DNA from: Streptomyces spiramyceticus
GTDB lineage: Bacteria > Actinomycetota > Actinomycetes > Streptomycetales > Streptomycetaceae
Reading direction: 5' to 3'
NCBI RefSeq assembly: GCF_028807635.1
Contig: NZ_JARBAX010000002.1
Location: forward strand, 682,001 to 746,000
DNA length: 64,000 bases
Made by a program: the position numbers and the translations under genes. This document shows, piece after piece, positions 35,072 through 43,656 of this stretch (position 1 is its first letter; the number at the start of each line of letters is the position of its first letter). The notes under the pieces are model-generated. The model had not been told where the DNA came from and did not search any database. It saw only the letters and a list, made by a program, of their open reading frames with translations.

Positions 35072-35959
35072 TCATGCTTCTGGGGGCGACGTGTCGGTGC
35101 CCAGCAGGGCGAGGAAGGCGGAGGCCGCGGGTGACGGGGTGAGTCGGCTCCAGACGAGGCGCTCCACCCGCACCGGCCCGTCTGTGACCGGCACACTCCG
35201 CAGGCCGTGCAGTTCGGCGGCGAATGTCGCGGGAAGCAGGGCGATGCCCAGTCCATGGCGGACCATCCGGGCCATGAGCTCGACGCCGGACACCTCGAAG
35301 GCGACTTCGCGGCGCAGTCCGGCCGCGGCGAACGCCTCGTCCGACTGGGCGCGGGCGGCGCTGCCGTCGGCGAAGTCCACGAAGACCTCGTCGACGAGCT
35401 GCTGGAGGTCCACCCCGTGCTCCTGCGCCAGCGGGTGGCCCGGATCGACCACGGCGACGTGCTGCCCGTGGGCGAGTTCCCGGTCACGGACGCCCTGCGG
35501 CCGGAATCCTGGCGGTACGCCGAGGAATGCCGCGTCCAACCTGCCGTCGCGCACGTGCTCGACCAGCCGCTCGCTGGAGCCGGTCCGCAGACTGATGCGT
35601 ACCTGGGGGTAGCGCTGGCGGTAGTCCCGCAGCACCGCCGGGAGATCGACGGCCGTCACGGTGGGGATCGATCCGACGGTCAGCTTGCCCCTTATCTCGC
35701 CGGTGGCCGCCGCCACCTCCGCCCGTGCCCGCTCGGCCGCTTCCAGGGCCTGGCGGGCGGCGGGCAGGAACGCCTCTCCCGCGGAGGTCAGCCGCACCCA
35801 GCGGCTGGTCCGCTCGAACAGCCGGGCGCCCAGTTCCTTCTCCAGCCGGGCCACTTGGTGGCTGAGCGCGGACTGGACGACATGGCACCGCTCGGCGGCA
35901 CGGGTGAAGCTCGCGGTCTCCGCCACCGCGAGGACGTAGCGCATCTGCTGGAGATCCAT
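35072..35959 (-). CDS. LysR-family transcriptional regulator
   Basis: 295 residues. The N-terminal winged helix reads MDLQQMRYVLAVAETASFTR, AAERCHVVQSALSHQVARLE, KELGARLFERTSRWVRLTSA, a textbook LysR helix-turn-helix. The C-terminal effector domain has LTVGSIPTVTAVDLPAVLRD and MARMVRHGLGIALLPATFAA. The start ATG is two bases from a perfect 10-bp palindrome that should be its operator, so it is probably autoregulated. It is divergent from the VOC gene at 36158, its likely target. The effector cannot be told. Confidence 0.95.
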   Translation of the reverse strand: MDLQQMRYVLAVAETASFTRAAERCHVVQSALSHQVARLEKELGARLFERTSRWVRLTSAGEAFLPAARQALEAAERARAEVAAATGEIRGKLTVGSIPTVTAVDLPAVLRDYRQRYPQVRISLRTGSSERLVEHVRDGRLDAAFLGVPPGFRPQGVRDRELAHGQHVAVVDPGHPLAQEHGVDLQQLVDEVFVDFADGSAARAQSDEAFAAAGLRREVAFEVSGVELMARMVRHGLGIALLPATFAAELHGLRSVPVTDGPVRVERLVWSRLTPSPAASAFLALLGTDTSPPEA

Positions 35960-35961
35960 TC

Positions 35962-35984
35962 ATCCATCGTGAAACACGATGGAT
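35962..35984. promoter_or_regulatory. Probable LysR operator
   Basis: ATCCATCGTG (35962-35971) and its exact complement (35975-35984) are separated by AAA. It contains the T-N11-A pattern of LysR sites and lies just ahead of the LysR start codon, in the shared 198-bp divergent promoter region. Confidence 0.75.
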
Positions 35985-36157
35985 GGGATGACAAACATGT
36001 GTTGGATCGATGTATGGATGCTCGGCGATGCTGAAGTCAACGGCGGGCCAACGGTAGTCAGCGACCGGCCACCGCCCTGGACCTGTGAGGTCCTGGGCCC
36101 GCCGGCCCCGCCGTACCACCACCGGCGCCCCGGCGCCCCGACCCCGCGGAGACACCA

Positions 36158-36547
36158 ATGCGCGTGATCGCCTTCGACCACCTCGTCCTGAACGTCGCCG
36201 ACATCGAGCGCTCGCTCGCCTTCTACACCGGCCCTCTGGGGCTGGAGCCGGTGCGGGTGGAGGAGTGGCGGGCCGGCAAGGTTCCCTTCCCGTCCGTACG
36301 GGTGAGCCCGACCGCCATCATCGACCTCGTCGAGGCCCCCGACGTGCGGCCGGAGGGGTCCAACGTCGACCACATCTGCCTGGTGGTGGAGCCGCTCGAC
36401 TGGCAGCAGGTCGTCGATTCCAGTGTCTTCACGGTGGTAGACGGCCCCGGCGAGCGCTTCGGCGCCCGGGGCACCGCGATCTCCCTGTATGTGCGGGACC
36501 CGGACGGCAACACGGTGGAACTGCGCTGGTACCCGCAGGACGCTTGA
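36158..36547 (+). CDS. VOC (glyoxalase/bleomycin-resistance fold) family protein
   Basis: 129 residues. MRVIAFDHLVLNVADIERSL, FYTGPLGLEPVRVEEWRAGK, NVDHICLVVEPLDWQQVVDS and ISLYVRDPDGNTVELRWYPQ form the two beta-alpha-beta-beta-beta modules of the VOC superfamily. The metal ligands typical of glyoxalase I and dioxygenases are present (His in F-D-H-L-V-L, His in V-D-H-I-C-L, Glu in T-V-E-L-R). Such proteins act as isomerases, lyases, dioxygenases or drug-binding proteins. It is divergent from the LysR gene, which likely regulates it. Confidence 0.88.
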   Translation: MRVIAFDHLVLNVADIERSLAFYTGPLGLEPVRVEEWRAGKVPFPSVRVSPTAIIDLVEAPDVRPEGSNVDHICLVVEPLDWQQVVDSSVFTVVDGPGERFGARGTAISLYVRDPDGNTVELRWYPQDA

Positions 36548-36656
36548 TGCTCGGTGAGCGCCCGGTCAGCGGATCGGCGGCCAGCACACCCCCTAGGGGT
36601 CGCTCCATCGTGTCCATCGACAACTTCTCTTCGTTGTAGCCGTCAGCAGATGGCTG

Positions 36657-36950
36657 TCACTCCGCCCAGGGCAGCGTCCGTGTCTCTTTGCTTCCTGGCG
36701 TGGAGGCTCGGCCGCCGGCACGCATCGCGACCAGGGCCTCGGCTGGCTCTGCGGCCGTGCGGAACTATCGCATGGCGCCGGCCGGGAGGACGACGGCCTG
36801 GCCCGCTGCCACCGTCTCGGTCCGGCCCGAGGCAGTGACCTCGATCGATCCGCTGATCAGCATCCAGACCTGCTCCCGGTCGATCGCGTGCTCTGGACCT
36901 GTAGCGCTGGGCTCCATCCGAACCTGCCAGGTGCTGACCTGGTCGGACAG
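36657..36950 (-). pseudogene. Cupin-domain protein remnant with amber codon
   Basis: Read leftward: DQVSTWQVRMEPSATGPEHA, REQVWMLISGSIEVTASGRT, ETVAAGQAVVLPAGAMR, then an in-frame TAG, then FRTAAEPAEALVAMRAGGRA and stop at 36657. The two sides are one frame and CAG (Gln) would fit at the stop. The 5' end is lost where the IS110 end fragment begins. It was a small single-domain cupin (roughly 110-130 aa). It is the second resident gene in the window that has an in-frame TAG. Confidence 0.7.
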
Positions 36951-36977
36951 TTACAGCCAGGACCCCCCTCATAGGGG
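36941..36977 (+). mobile_element. Right-end scar of an IS110-type element
   Basis: GACCTGGTCGGACAGTTACA and CTCATAGGGGCTGTC match, with few changes, the end of the IS110 transposase and its downstream sequence at 26597-26645. Only about 37 bp remain. It cuts the cupin gene and sits some 30 bp before pcaL, so an IS-mediated deletion may have removed what used to stand between. Confidence 0.65.
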
Positions 36978-37006
36978 CTGTCGTGACAGATGAGAGGGTC
37001 AGGCGA

Positions 37007-38305
37007 GTGAGTGAGACACCGAAGAGCACGCTGCAATACCGCTTTGACGGGCCAGAAGACGCCCCTGTCCTGATCTTGGGTGCCTCACTGGGTACCACAT
37101 GGCACATGTGGGACCGGCAGATACCCGAGCTGACCCGCCACTGGCGCGTATTCCGCTTCGATCTGCCCGGCCACGGCGGCGCCCCCGCGCACCCCGCCTC
37201 CTCGATGACCGAGCTCGCCGAGCGTCTGCTGGCGACCCTCGACAGCCTCGGCGTACAGCGCTTCGGCTACGCGGGCTGCTCCATCGGCGGCGCGATCGGC
37301 ATGGAGCTGGCGCTGCGCCACCCGGAACGGCTCGCCTCGCTCGGTCTCGTCGCCGCCTCGCCCCGCTTCGGCACCGCCGACGAGTTCCGCCAGCGCGGCG
37401 TGATCGTACGGACCAACGGCCTGGAGCCGATGGCGGCCACCGCGCCCTCCCGCTGGTTCACCCAGGGCTTCGCCGCCGCCCAGCCCGCGATCGTGGAGTG
37501 GGCCGTCCAGATGGTCCGCACCACCGACCCCGGCTGCTACATCGCCGCCTGCGAGGCACTGGCCGCCTTCGACGTCCGTGTCGACCTGCGCCGCGTCGGC
37601 GTCCCGACCCTCGTCCTGGTCGGCTCCGAGGACCAGGTCACCGGACCCGCCGAGGCCCGCACCCTGGTCGCCGGCATCCCGGACGCCCGGCTGGCCCTGG
37701 TCCCCGGCGCCTCCCACCTGGCCCCCGTCGAACAGCCCGCCGCCGTGACGGACCTGCTCGTACGCCACTTCTCCACCGCCTGGCAGCCCGTCCCGGGGTC
37801 GACCACGGGTGTGCAGGCGATCCCCGCGGCGCCCGTGAAGCCCGCGATCTCCGCACCCACCACCCCCGTCGCCGAGATCAGCCCGGCGGCGCAGCCCGTC
37901 GCCGTACCGGAGCAGGGCGGCCGCCCCGATCCGTACGAAGCCGGACTGAAGGTCCGCCGCGAGGTCCTGGGCGACGCCCACGTGGACCGCGCCCTCGGCT
38001 CCGCCGACGCCTTCACCGGCGACTTCCAGGAGCTGATCACCCGCTACGCGTGGGGCGAGGTCTGGACCCGAGAGGGCCTCGACCGGCGCACGCGCAGCTG
38101 CGTCACCCTCACCGCGCTGGTCGCGGGCGGTCACCTGGACGAACTGGCGTTCCACACCCGCGCCGCCCTGCGCAACGGTCTGACGCCCGCCGAGATCAGG
38201 GAAGTGCTGATCCAGACCGCTGTGTACTGCGGCGTCCCGGCGGCGAACTCGGCGTTCAAGGTGGCCCAGGCCGTCATCCAGGAGGAGACCACGCCGCAGG
38301 CGTAA
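37007..38305 (+). CDS. pcaL: Fused 3-oxoadipate enol-lactonase / 4-carboxymuconolactone decarboxylase
   Basis: 432 residues from GTG 37007 (a GTG eight codons earlier is also in frame). The N-terminal alpha/beta hydrolase has LILGASLGTTWHMWDRQIPE, nucleophile elbow GYAGCSIGGAIGMEL (G-C-S-I-G) and catalytic His in VPGASHLAPVEQP: the enol-lactonase (PcaD). After a Pro/Ala linker, YEAGLKVRREVLGDAHVDRA, SCVTLTALVAGGHLDELAFH and VLIQTAVYCGVPAANSAFKV form 4-carboxymuconolactone decarboxylase (PcaC). The fusion catalyses the two steps to 3-oxoadipate in protocatechuate degradation. The other pca genes expected beside it are absent; an IS110 scar lies directly upstream. Confidence 0.93.
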   Translation: MSETPKSTLQYRFDGPEDAPVLILGASLGTTWHMWDRQIPELTRHWRVFRFDLPGHGGAPAHPASSMTELAERLLATLDSLGVQRFGYAGCSIGGAIGMELALRHPERLASLGLVAASPRFGTADEFRQRGVIVRTNGLEPMAATAPSRWFTQGFAAAQPAIVEWAVQMVRTTDPGCYIAACEALAAFDVRVDLRRVGVPTLVLVGSEDQVTGPAEARTLVAGIPDARLALVPGASHLAPVEQPAAVTDLLVRHFSTAWQPVPGSTTGVQAIPAAPVKPAISAPTTPVAEISPAAQPVAVPEQGGRPDPYEAGLKVRREVLGDAHVDRALGSADAFTGDFQELITRYAWGEVWTREGLDRRTRSCVTLTALVAGGHLDELAFHTRAALRNGLTPAEIREVLIQTAVYCGVPAANSAFKVAQAVIQEETTPQA

Positions 38306-38347
38306 CAGGACGGCCCGGGGCAGGATGGCCAGGAGGAGGATCACGCC

Positions 38348-38980
38348 ATGAAGCTGACCAAGAAGTCCCACGCCTGCATCAGCCTGAAGAAGGACGGCCG
38401 GACACTCGTCATCGACCCGGGCGGCTTCAGCGAGGACGACGCAGCGATCGGCGCCGACGCCATCCTCGTGACCCACGAGCACCCCGACCACTTCGACGAG
38501 TACCGGCTGCGGGCCGGCATGGAGAACAACCCCGCAGCCGAGATCTGGACCCTGCGCAGCGTCGCCGACCGGCTCTCGACCGCCTTCCCGGGGCGCGTCC
38601 ACACCGTCGGCCACGGCGACACCTTCTCGGCCGCCGGTTTCGACGTACAGGTGCACGGCGAGCTGCACGCCGTCATCCACCCGGACATCCCGCGCATCAC
38701 CAACGTCGGTTACCTGGTGGACGGTTCGCTCTTCCACCCCGGCGACGCGCTCACCGTCCCCGGCCGGCCCGTCGAGACGCTGATGCTCCCCGTGATGGCC
38801 CCGTGGTCCAAGATCTCGGAAGTCATCGACTACGTACGCGAGGTCAAGCCGCAGCGCGCCATCGACATCCACGACGCGCTGCTCACCGACCTCGCCCGGC
38901 CGATCTACGACCGCCAGATCGGGGCGCTCGGCGGCGCGGAGCACAGCCGCCTGACGCCGGGCGACTCGACCGAACTGTGA
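38348..38980 (+). CDS. MBL-fold metallo-hydrolase
   Basis: 210 residues with AGGAGGA before the ATG. The metal-binding H-x-H-x-D-H is in AILVTHEHPDHFDEYRLRAG; further ligands are in GELHAVIHPDIPRITNVG and YLVDGSLFHPGDALTVPGRP. The family includes UlaG-like lactonases and other small hydrolases. It follows pcaL by 42 bp and may be co-transcribed, but the substrate is unknown. Confidence 0.9.
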   Translation: MKLTKKSHACISLKKDGRTLVIDPGGFSEDDAAIGADAILVTHEHPDHFDEYRLRAGMENNPAAEIWTLRSVADRLSTAFPGRVHTVGHGDTFSAAGFDVQVHGELHAVIHPDIPRITNVGYLVDGSLFHPGDALTVPGRPVETLMLPVMAPWSKISEVIDYVREVKPQRAIDIHDALLTDLARPIYDRQIGALGGAEHSRLTPGDSTEL

Positions 38981-39010
38981 GTGTCGGACCCCGCGACTAG
39001 GCTGTGCCAC

Positions 39011-39790
39011 ATGCGCATCGCCACCTGGAACGTCAACTCGATCACCGCCCGGCTGCCCCGGCTGCTGGCCTGGCTGGAGAGCACCGGCACCGACGTGCTG
39101 TGCCTCCAGGAGACCAAGACCACCGCCGAGGGATTCCCCGCCGACGCGCTGCGCGAACTCGGTTACGAGTCCGCGATCAACGCCTCGGGCCGGTGGAACG
39201 GCGTGGCCCTGATCTCCAAGGCCGGCCTGGAAAACGTCGCCATGGGCCTGCCCGGCGGGCCCGACTACGGGGGCGTCCAGGAGCCTCGGGCCATCTCCGC
39301 CGACTGCGGCCCGCTCCGCCTCTGGTCGGTGTACGTGCCGAACGGCCGCGAGGTCGCGCACGAGCACTATGCGTACAAGCTGCGCTGGCTCGAAGCGCTC
39401 CACAAGGCCGTGGCCAACGATGCGGTGGAGCAGCGGCCGTTCGCCGTCCTCGGCGACTTCAACATCGCCCCGACCGACGAGGACGTCTGGGACCCCGCGT
39501 TCTTCGAGGGCTCCACGCATGTCACCCCGGCCGAGCGGGCGGCGCTCGGTGCGCTGCAGGAGGCCGGCCTCTCCGACGTGAAGCCGCGCCCGCTCAAGTA
39601 CGAACACCCGTACACCTACTGGGACTACCGCCAGCTGTGTTTCCCCAAGAACAGGGGCATGCGCATCGATCTCGTCTACGGCAACACCCCCTTCACAGCA
39701 GCGGTCAAGGACAGCTACGTGGACCGAGAAGAGCGCAAGGGCAAGGGCGCGTCCGACCACGCACCGGTGGTCGTCGACCTCGACCTCTGA
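39011..39790 (+). CDS. xth: Exodeoxyribonuclease III (AP endonuclease family)
   Basis: 259 residues from the ATG at 39011. MRIATWNVNSITARLPRLLA (Asn ligand), VLCLQETKTTAEGFPADALR (metal Glu), WSVYVPNGREVAHEHYAYKL, FAVLGDFNIAPTDEDVWDPA (G-D-F-N catalytic) and KGKGASDHAPVVVDLDL (S-D-H-A-P) are the full ExoIII set. It cleaves DNA at abasic sites and removes 3' blocks in base excision repair. Normal family length. Confidence 0.96.
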   Translation: MRIATWNVNSITARLPRLLAWLESTGTDVLCLQETKTTAEGFPADALRELGYESAINASGRWNGVALISKAGLENVAMGLPGGPDYGGVQEPRAISADCGPLRLWSVYVPNGREVAHEHYAYKLRWLEALHKAVANDAVEQRPFAVLGDFNIAPTDEDVWDPAFFEGSTHVTPAERAALGALQEAGLSDVKPRPLKYEHPYTYWDYRQLCFPKNRGMRIDLVYGNTPFTAAVKDSYVDREERKGKGASDHAPVVVDLDL

Positions 39791-39851
39791 CGCCGATGGA
39801 TCTCCGCGCGCCTGTGGTGCACATGGCGATGAGAATGCGAGGCTGAGCGGT

Positions 39852-40295
39852 ATGAACATCCCCTTTCTGGACAACTGGCGTAAGCGCCGCGACATGGAGC
39901 ACGGCACGGCAGTGTTCGCGCCCGGCGACGACGGCGACGCGGAGGGGCTGGCGGAGCTGCTCGCCGAGTGCGAGCTGCTGCGTGTCCGGGCGGGGGATGC
40001 CGGTCTCGAACTCGACGACTCCCCGGCCTCGTTGGAGGCGCTCGACCAGCTGATGCCGCGCTGGCGCGACGACCCCGAGGAGCTGCCCTGGCTGGGCAAT
40101 GACGCGGGCCTCTACCTCGGTTCCGTCATTGTGCGTACGGTCCCCGGGGCGGGCTGGCATCTGTGGCCGAGCGGCCAGCCGGTGGTCCGGCTGGCCTCGG
40201 GCCGCGAGATCAATGTGGTGGAGGCCGGCCTGGACTGGGCGGTCAACGGCGCTCCCGAGCTCTCCCAGATGTATGCAGAGGCCTCCGAGCACTGA
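39852..40295 (+). CDS. DUF6278-like hypothetical protein
   Basis: 147 residues. MNIPFLDNWRKRRDMEHGTA, LAELLAECELLRVRAGDAGL, LEALDQLMPRWRDDPEELPW and GLYLGSVIVRTVPGAGWHLW are characteristic of a conserved Streptomyces protein next to xth, which I recall as DUF6278. Soluble, acidic, no motif that reveals function. It follows xth closely in the same direction. Confidence 0.75.
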   Translation: MNIPFLDNWRKRRDMEHGTAVFAPGDDGDAEGLAELLAECELLRVRAGDAGLELDDSPASLEALDQLMPRWRDDPEELPWLGNDAGLYLGSVIVRTVPGAGWHLWPSGQPVVRLASGREINVVEAGLDWAVNGAPELSQMYAEASEH

Positions 40296-40553
40296 CCGCC
40301 CGGAACTCTTTAGTGCGCCTTATGTCCCATTTAGGCGTGTCGTGTGCGAAGTCCCTTGTCGGGATGGATAGTTTGCGCTGACCTTGACACAGCTGAGAGT
40401 GGGTAGAGCAGCGTATGGCCGTCGATCCGTTGACCGGGCAGCGTCCAATCTCGACTACGATTTGCCGTTCATCCCCGTAGTGCTGGTGATCTGGCGGCTG
40501 CCGGGCGTGCGTTGGTTCAAAAGGGCACATGCCTGCCCGGCAGCAGCCGGAGA

Positions 40554-42152
40554 TCACTTGTCGCGCAATGGGACCGACACGTATGACGGGTCGGACTCGG
40601 GCGACGAGAAGGTCAGCTGCGCGCCGGACGGGTTGTGTTCGATGTAAAGCGGGTCGACGGTGTCGACCACCAGAGCCAGTCGGTGGCCGGCCGGTACGTC
40701 GTAGGCGGTGGAGAACAGCTCCAGGTCTACGGGGAACGGCTTGCCGGGCGTCTGGCCGTGGAAGGTGTACGGCGCATTGCTGACCAGCTTGCCGAGGCCG
40801 AGCGGGCCCACGTCGTAGAGGTATGCGACGAGGGTGCCGCTCTCCTTGGTGCTCGATACCGTGGTGTGCAGCTCGGCGGTGCCGCGCACGCGCTGCGTGG
40901 AGCCGTACCGTTCGGACTGCCAGACGGCGGCGTACGAGCGCGGCAGCAGCGGAATGGACGCCATCGGCGGCAGTCTCAGGAACTGGTCGAGGGTGCTGGA
41001 CAGCATCACGATCCCGCCGTTGGCGCCGGAGTCGACGTTCGTCCGGATCTGCTTGCCGGCGCCCAGGTCGATTTTCCGCTTGTCCGCGCCGACCGACTTC
41101 CAGTCGGGGTAGCTCTCGTATGCGTCGGTGGAGCGGCTCTTGATCTGGACGGGCTGCTCGCGGTCGATGCCGTTGTCGGCGCCGGCCAGATGGTGGTCGA
41201 ACCAGCGCTGGGTGTTGGTCCAGACGTCGTTGGGGAGCCCCAGCAGGCCGGTGGCCTCCGCGGTGGCGTGGTCGCCGGGACGGAACTCCAGGCGCTTGGG
41301 GCCCGACAGCTTCTCGTAGAACTTCGCGTACTGGTTGGGCGGGAAGATGGTGTCGCCCCAGGCGTTGCCCAGCATGATCGCCGCGCCGTTGCTGTTGATC
41401 CGATCGAGGTAGGTGGCGGGGGAGCGCTTCTTCCCCCACTCGATCATCTCCTGCTCCTTGGCCAGGTTGGAGCCGAGGAAGTCCTTCATGGTCTGCTGGA
41501 GTTCGGGGCCGGGGCGGCCGGTCAGATAGCCGGCGCCGCTCAGCAGCCCGGCGGCCTGGAGGTGCTGGGTGCGGCCGCTGTAGATCGATTCGATGAGGTC
41601 GGCCCAGCCGCTCATCGCGACAACCGCCTTGATCCGCTTGTCGTGTCCGGCGGCCAGCAGGCTGATCCCGGCGCCGTACGAGACGCCCGCCATGCCCACC
41701 TTCTGCGGGTCGGCGGGGGTGTTGGCGAGCGCCCAGTCGATGACCTTGGAGGCGTCGGCGATGTCCCGGGGGCCCGCCACCTCGATCTCGCCGCCGGACT
41801 GCCAGAAGCCGCGCGAGTTGTAACTGACGACCACATAGCCGGAGTCGGCGAGCTTCTTGGCCTGGGCGACGTATTCGATCTGCGGCATGGCCCAGCTGGT
41901 CGGCAGCACGATCACGGGATAGGTGTGCTTGCCGTCGGCGCCTGCCGGGGTGAAGACATTGGCTTTGAGTACGGTGCCTCCGTCGCCGGCGATGTCGACG
42001 AACCGTACGCCCGAGGTGGTGGCGGCAGGGGCGGACGCAGGGGTGGAGGCGTGGGCGGTGGGAGCCAGGCCGGTGGCAGTCCCTGCGAGCAGCACGGCGG
42101 TGGCGGCGCCTGCCGTGGTGCTGCGACGCAGGGACTTGTGGGGGTGTCTCAC
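40554..42152 (-). CDS. Secreted CocE/NonD-type (S15) alpha/beta hydrolase
   Basis: 532 residues with a signal peptide that ends in HAS-type residues (AGAATAVLLAGTATGLAPTA, HAS). The hydrolase domain has PTSWAMPQIEYVAQAKKLAD, SGYVVVSYNSRGFWQSGGE and a nucleophile elbow VGMAGVSYGAGISLLAAGHD (G-V-S-Y-G). The acid and His are expected in NAWGDTIFPPNQYAKF and FRPGDHATAEATG. The C-terminal 170 residues form the jelly-roll domain of X-Pro dipeptidyl-peptidase/CocE proteins. It probably cleaves esters or peptides outside the cell. A 258-bp gap without a gene precedes its stop on the left. Confidence 0.9.
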   Translation of the reverse strand: MRHPHKSLRRSTTAGAATAVLLAGTATGLAPTAHASTPASAPAATTSGVRFVDIAGDGGTVLKANVFTPAGADGKHTYPVIVLPTSWAMPQIEYVAQAKKLADSGYVVVSYNSRGFWQSGGEIEVAGPRDIADASKVIDWALANTPADPQKVGMAGVSYGAGISLLAAGHDKRIKAVVAMSGWADLIESIYSGRTQHLQAAGLLSGAGYLTGRPGPELQQTMKDFLGSNLAKEQEMIEWGKKRSPATYLDRINSNGAAIMLGNAWGDTIFPPNQYAKFYEKLSGPKRLEFRPGDHATAEATGLLGLPNDVWTNTQRWFDHHLAGADNGIDREQPVQIKSRSTDAYESYPDWKSVGADKRKIDLGAGKQIRTNVDSGANGGIVMLSSTLDQFLRLPPMASIPLLPRSYAAVWQSERYGSTQRVRGTAELHTTVSSTKESGTLVAYLYDVGPLGLGKLVSNAPYTFHGQTPGKPFPVDLELFSTAYDVPAGHRLALVVDTVDPLYIEHNPSGAQLTFSSPESDPSYVSVPLRDK

Positions 42153-42281
42153 GGGTCACTCCTCACTCGTTGCTTCTTCAAGTGCAAAGTGACCCGACGG
42201 TAACCTGCGTCACTTACCTCTGGTAACTCTTCGGTAAGTTACGTGCGGGTAACGATTGTTGGACGAGGCGTCAACAGTGGC

Positions 42282-43448
42282 TCAGTGCAGGGCGCTCTTC
42301 GCCTTCCAGTCCGCCCAGGAGATGTTCCAGTCGCCGTAGCCGTTGTTGAGGGCAACCGTGCCCTTGGCGTCGTTGCCGGTGATCTCGAAGGGGTCGCCGA
42401 CCTGGACCGCGCCGTATACGGCCGAGGCGTCGCTGTCGCTCATGCCGACACAGCCGGAGCTGTGGTTGGTGTTGCCGAAGTAGGCGGCATTCCAGGGCGC
42501 GGCGTGCGCGTACATCCCGGACCAGGTGAGCCGCATCGAGTAGTCGACCATCTTGTTGTACGCGTCACCGAGGCCCACGGTCTCGGAGCGCATGTTGATC
42601 GTGCCCTCCTTGGACATCAGGACGGCGGTGCCGCGCCAGGACGCCTTGTCGCCGCCGGGGGTGCCCGCCGACATCGGGACGTCCTTGACCGGCTGACCGT
42701 CGCGCATCAGCTTGAGCCGGTGGTTGTCGAGATCGACCTTGACGACCTGGTTCTTGCCGATGGTGAGGTTCGTGGCGTAGTCGCGTACGAACCAGCCGCC
42801 GCCGTCGCCCGAGTCGATGCCGTTGAGGTCGGCCTTCAGGGAGACCTTCGTGCCCGGCTTCCAGTACTCCTTGGGGCGCCAGTCGACGCGGTCCTTGCCC
42901 GAGTAGTCCTGCATCCAGCCCCAGGAGCCCTCGGTGTCGTCGGAGGTGCTGACCTTGAGGTGCTTCTCGACGTCGGTCTTGTTCTCGACCGGGCTGTCGA
43001 AGACGATCGACAGCGGCTGGGCGATGCCGACCGTGGTGTTCTTGCCGGGCGCCAGCGTGAGCTTGTTGACCCTGTCGGCGGCCGCCGTGGCGAAGTCCGC
43101 CTCGGCGCTGCCGCCGCCCTCGGCCGTGGCGCGGACGGTGTAGCCCGTGCCCGGGGCCGCGTTGCGGCCGGACGTCCAGGACTTTCCGTCCGCCGACACC
43201 TTGCCGTCGAGCTTGCCGCCCTCGGTGTCGGTGACCGTGACCTGCTTCAGCCGGCCGTCGGCGAGGGTCACCTTCACCGGCTCGCCCGCCTTGGCCTGCT
43301 TCCCTCGGAGGTTCACCGAGATCTCGGTGCTCTTCCCGGACGTGTCGGCCGCGTCTGCCTTGCCGGTCCCGCCGCCGGAGCAGGCGGTCAGCGCGGCGGC
43401 GAGCGCCGCGGTGCCGACCAGCAGGGTGCGGGTGTGTATGCGGCTCAA
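42282..43448 (-). CDS. L,D-transpeptidase lipoprotein
   Basis: 388 residues from a TTG at 43448 with GGAGG seven bases upstream; this gives a proper lipoprotein signal, TLLVGTAALAAALTACSGGG with lipobox L-T-A-C. Two immunoglobulin-like domains follow (EISVNLRGKQAKAGEPVKVT; VGIAQPLSIVFDSPVENKTD). The YkuD catalytic domain ends with YFGNTNHSSGCVGMSDSDAS, with the His and nucleophilic Cys (H-x2-S-G-C). It makes 3-3 peptidoglycan crosslinks outside the membrane. Length and layout match mycobacterial LdtMt2 and Streptomyces homologues. Confidence 0.95.
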   Translation of the reverse strand: MSRIHTRTLLVGTAALAAALTACSGGGTGKADAADTSGKSTEISVNLRGKQAKAGEPVKVTLADGRLKQVTVTDTEGGKLDGKVSADGKSWTSGRNAAPGTGYTVRATAEGGGSAEADFATAAADRVNKLTLAPGKNTTVGIAQPLSIVFDSPVENKTDVEKHLKVSTSDDTEGSWGWMQDYSGKDRVDWRPKEYWKPGTKVSLKADLNGIDSGDGGGWFVRDYATNLTIGKNQVVKVDLDNHRLKLMRDGQPVKDVPMSAGTPGGDKASWRGTAVLMSKEGTINMRSETVGLGDAYNKMVDYSMRLTWSGMYAHAAPWNAAYFGNTNHSSGCVGMSDSDASAVYGAVQVGDPFEITGNDAKGTVALNNGYGDWNISWADWKAKSALH

Positions 43449-43656
43449 CTGAAAACCTCCGGTGCGATGTCTGTCACCGGGACAGAGCAGATTCCGGAAG
43501 GCCGGGTTGCGTGAATTCCGCATGATTTCGCCGAATCCGGCTGTGACAAGGACCGCACGCCGTTCCCACATGGCGCGCCCCCCGCGCGGTCTTGCCGTGC
43601 GCGGCAGCCTGGGCCAACGTAATGGCCGACCGTCGTACCTCCCGATCGGAGACGCC

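Noticed and set aside
37085..40099. A 1004-residue open frame on the minus strand
   Set aside because: It runs antisense to pcaL, the metallo-hydrolase, xth and the DUF6278-like gene, all of which match known families. It is the usual high-GC mirror frame.
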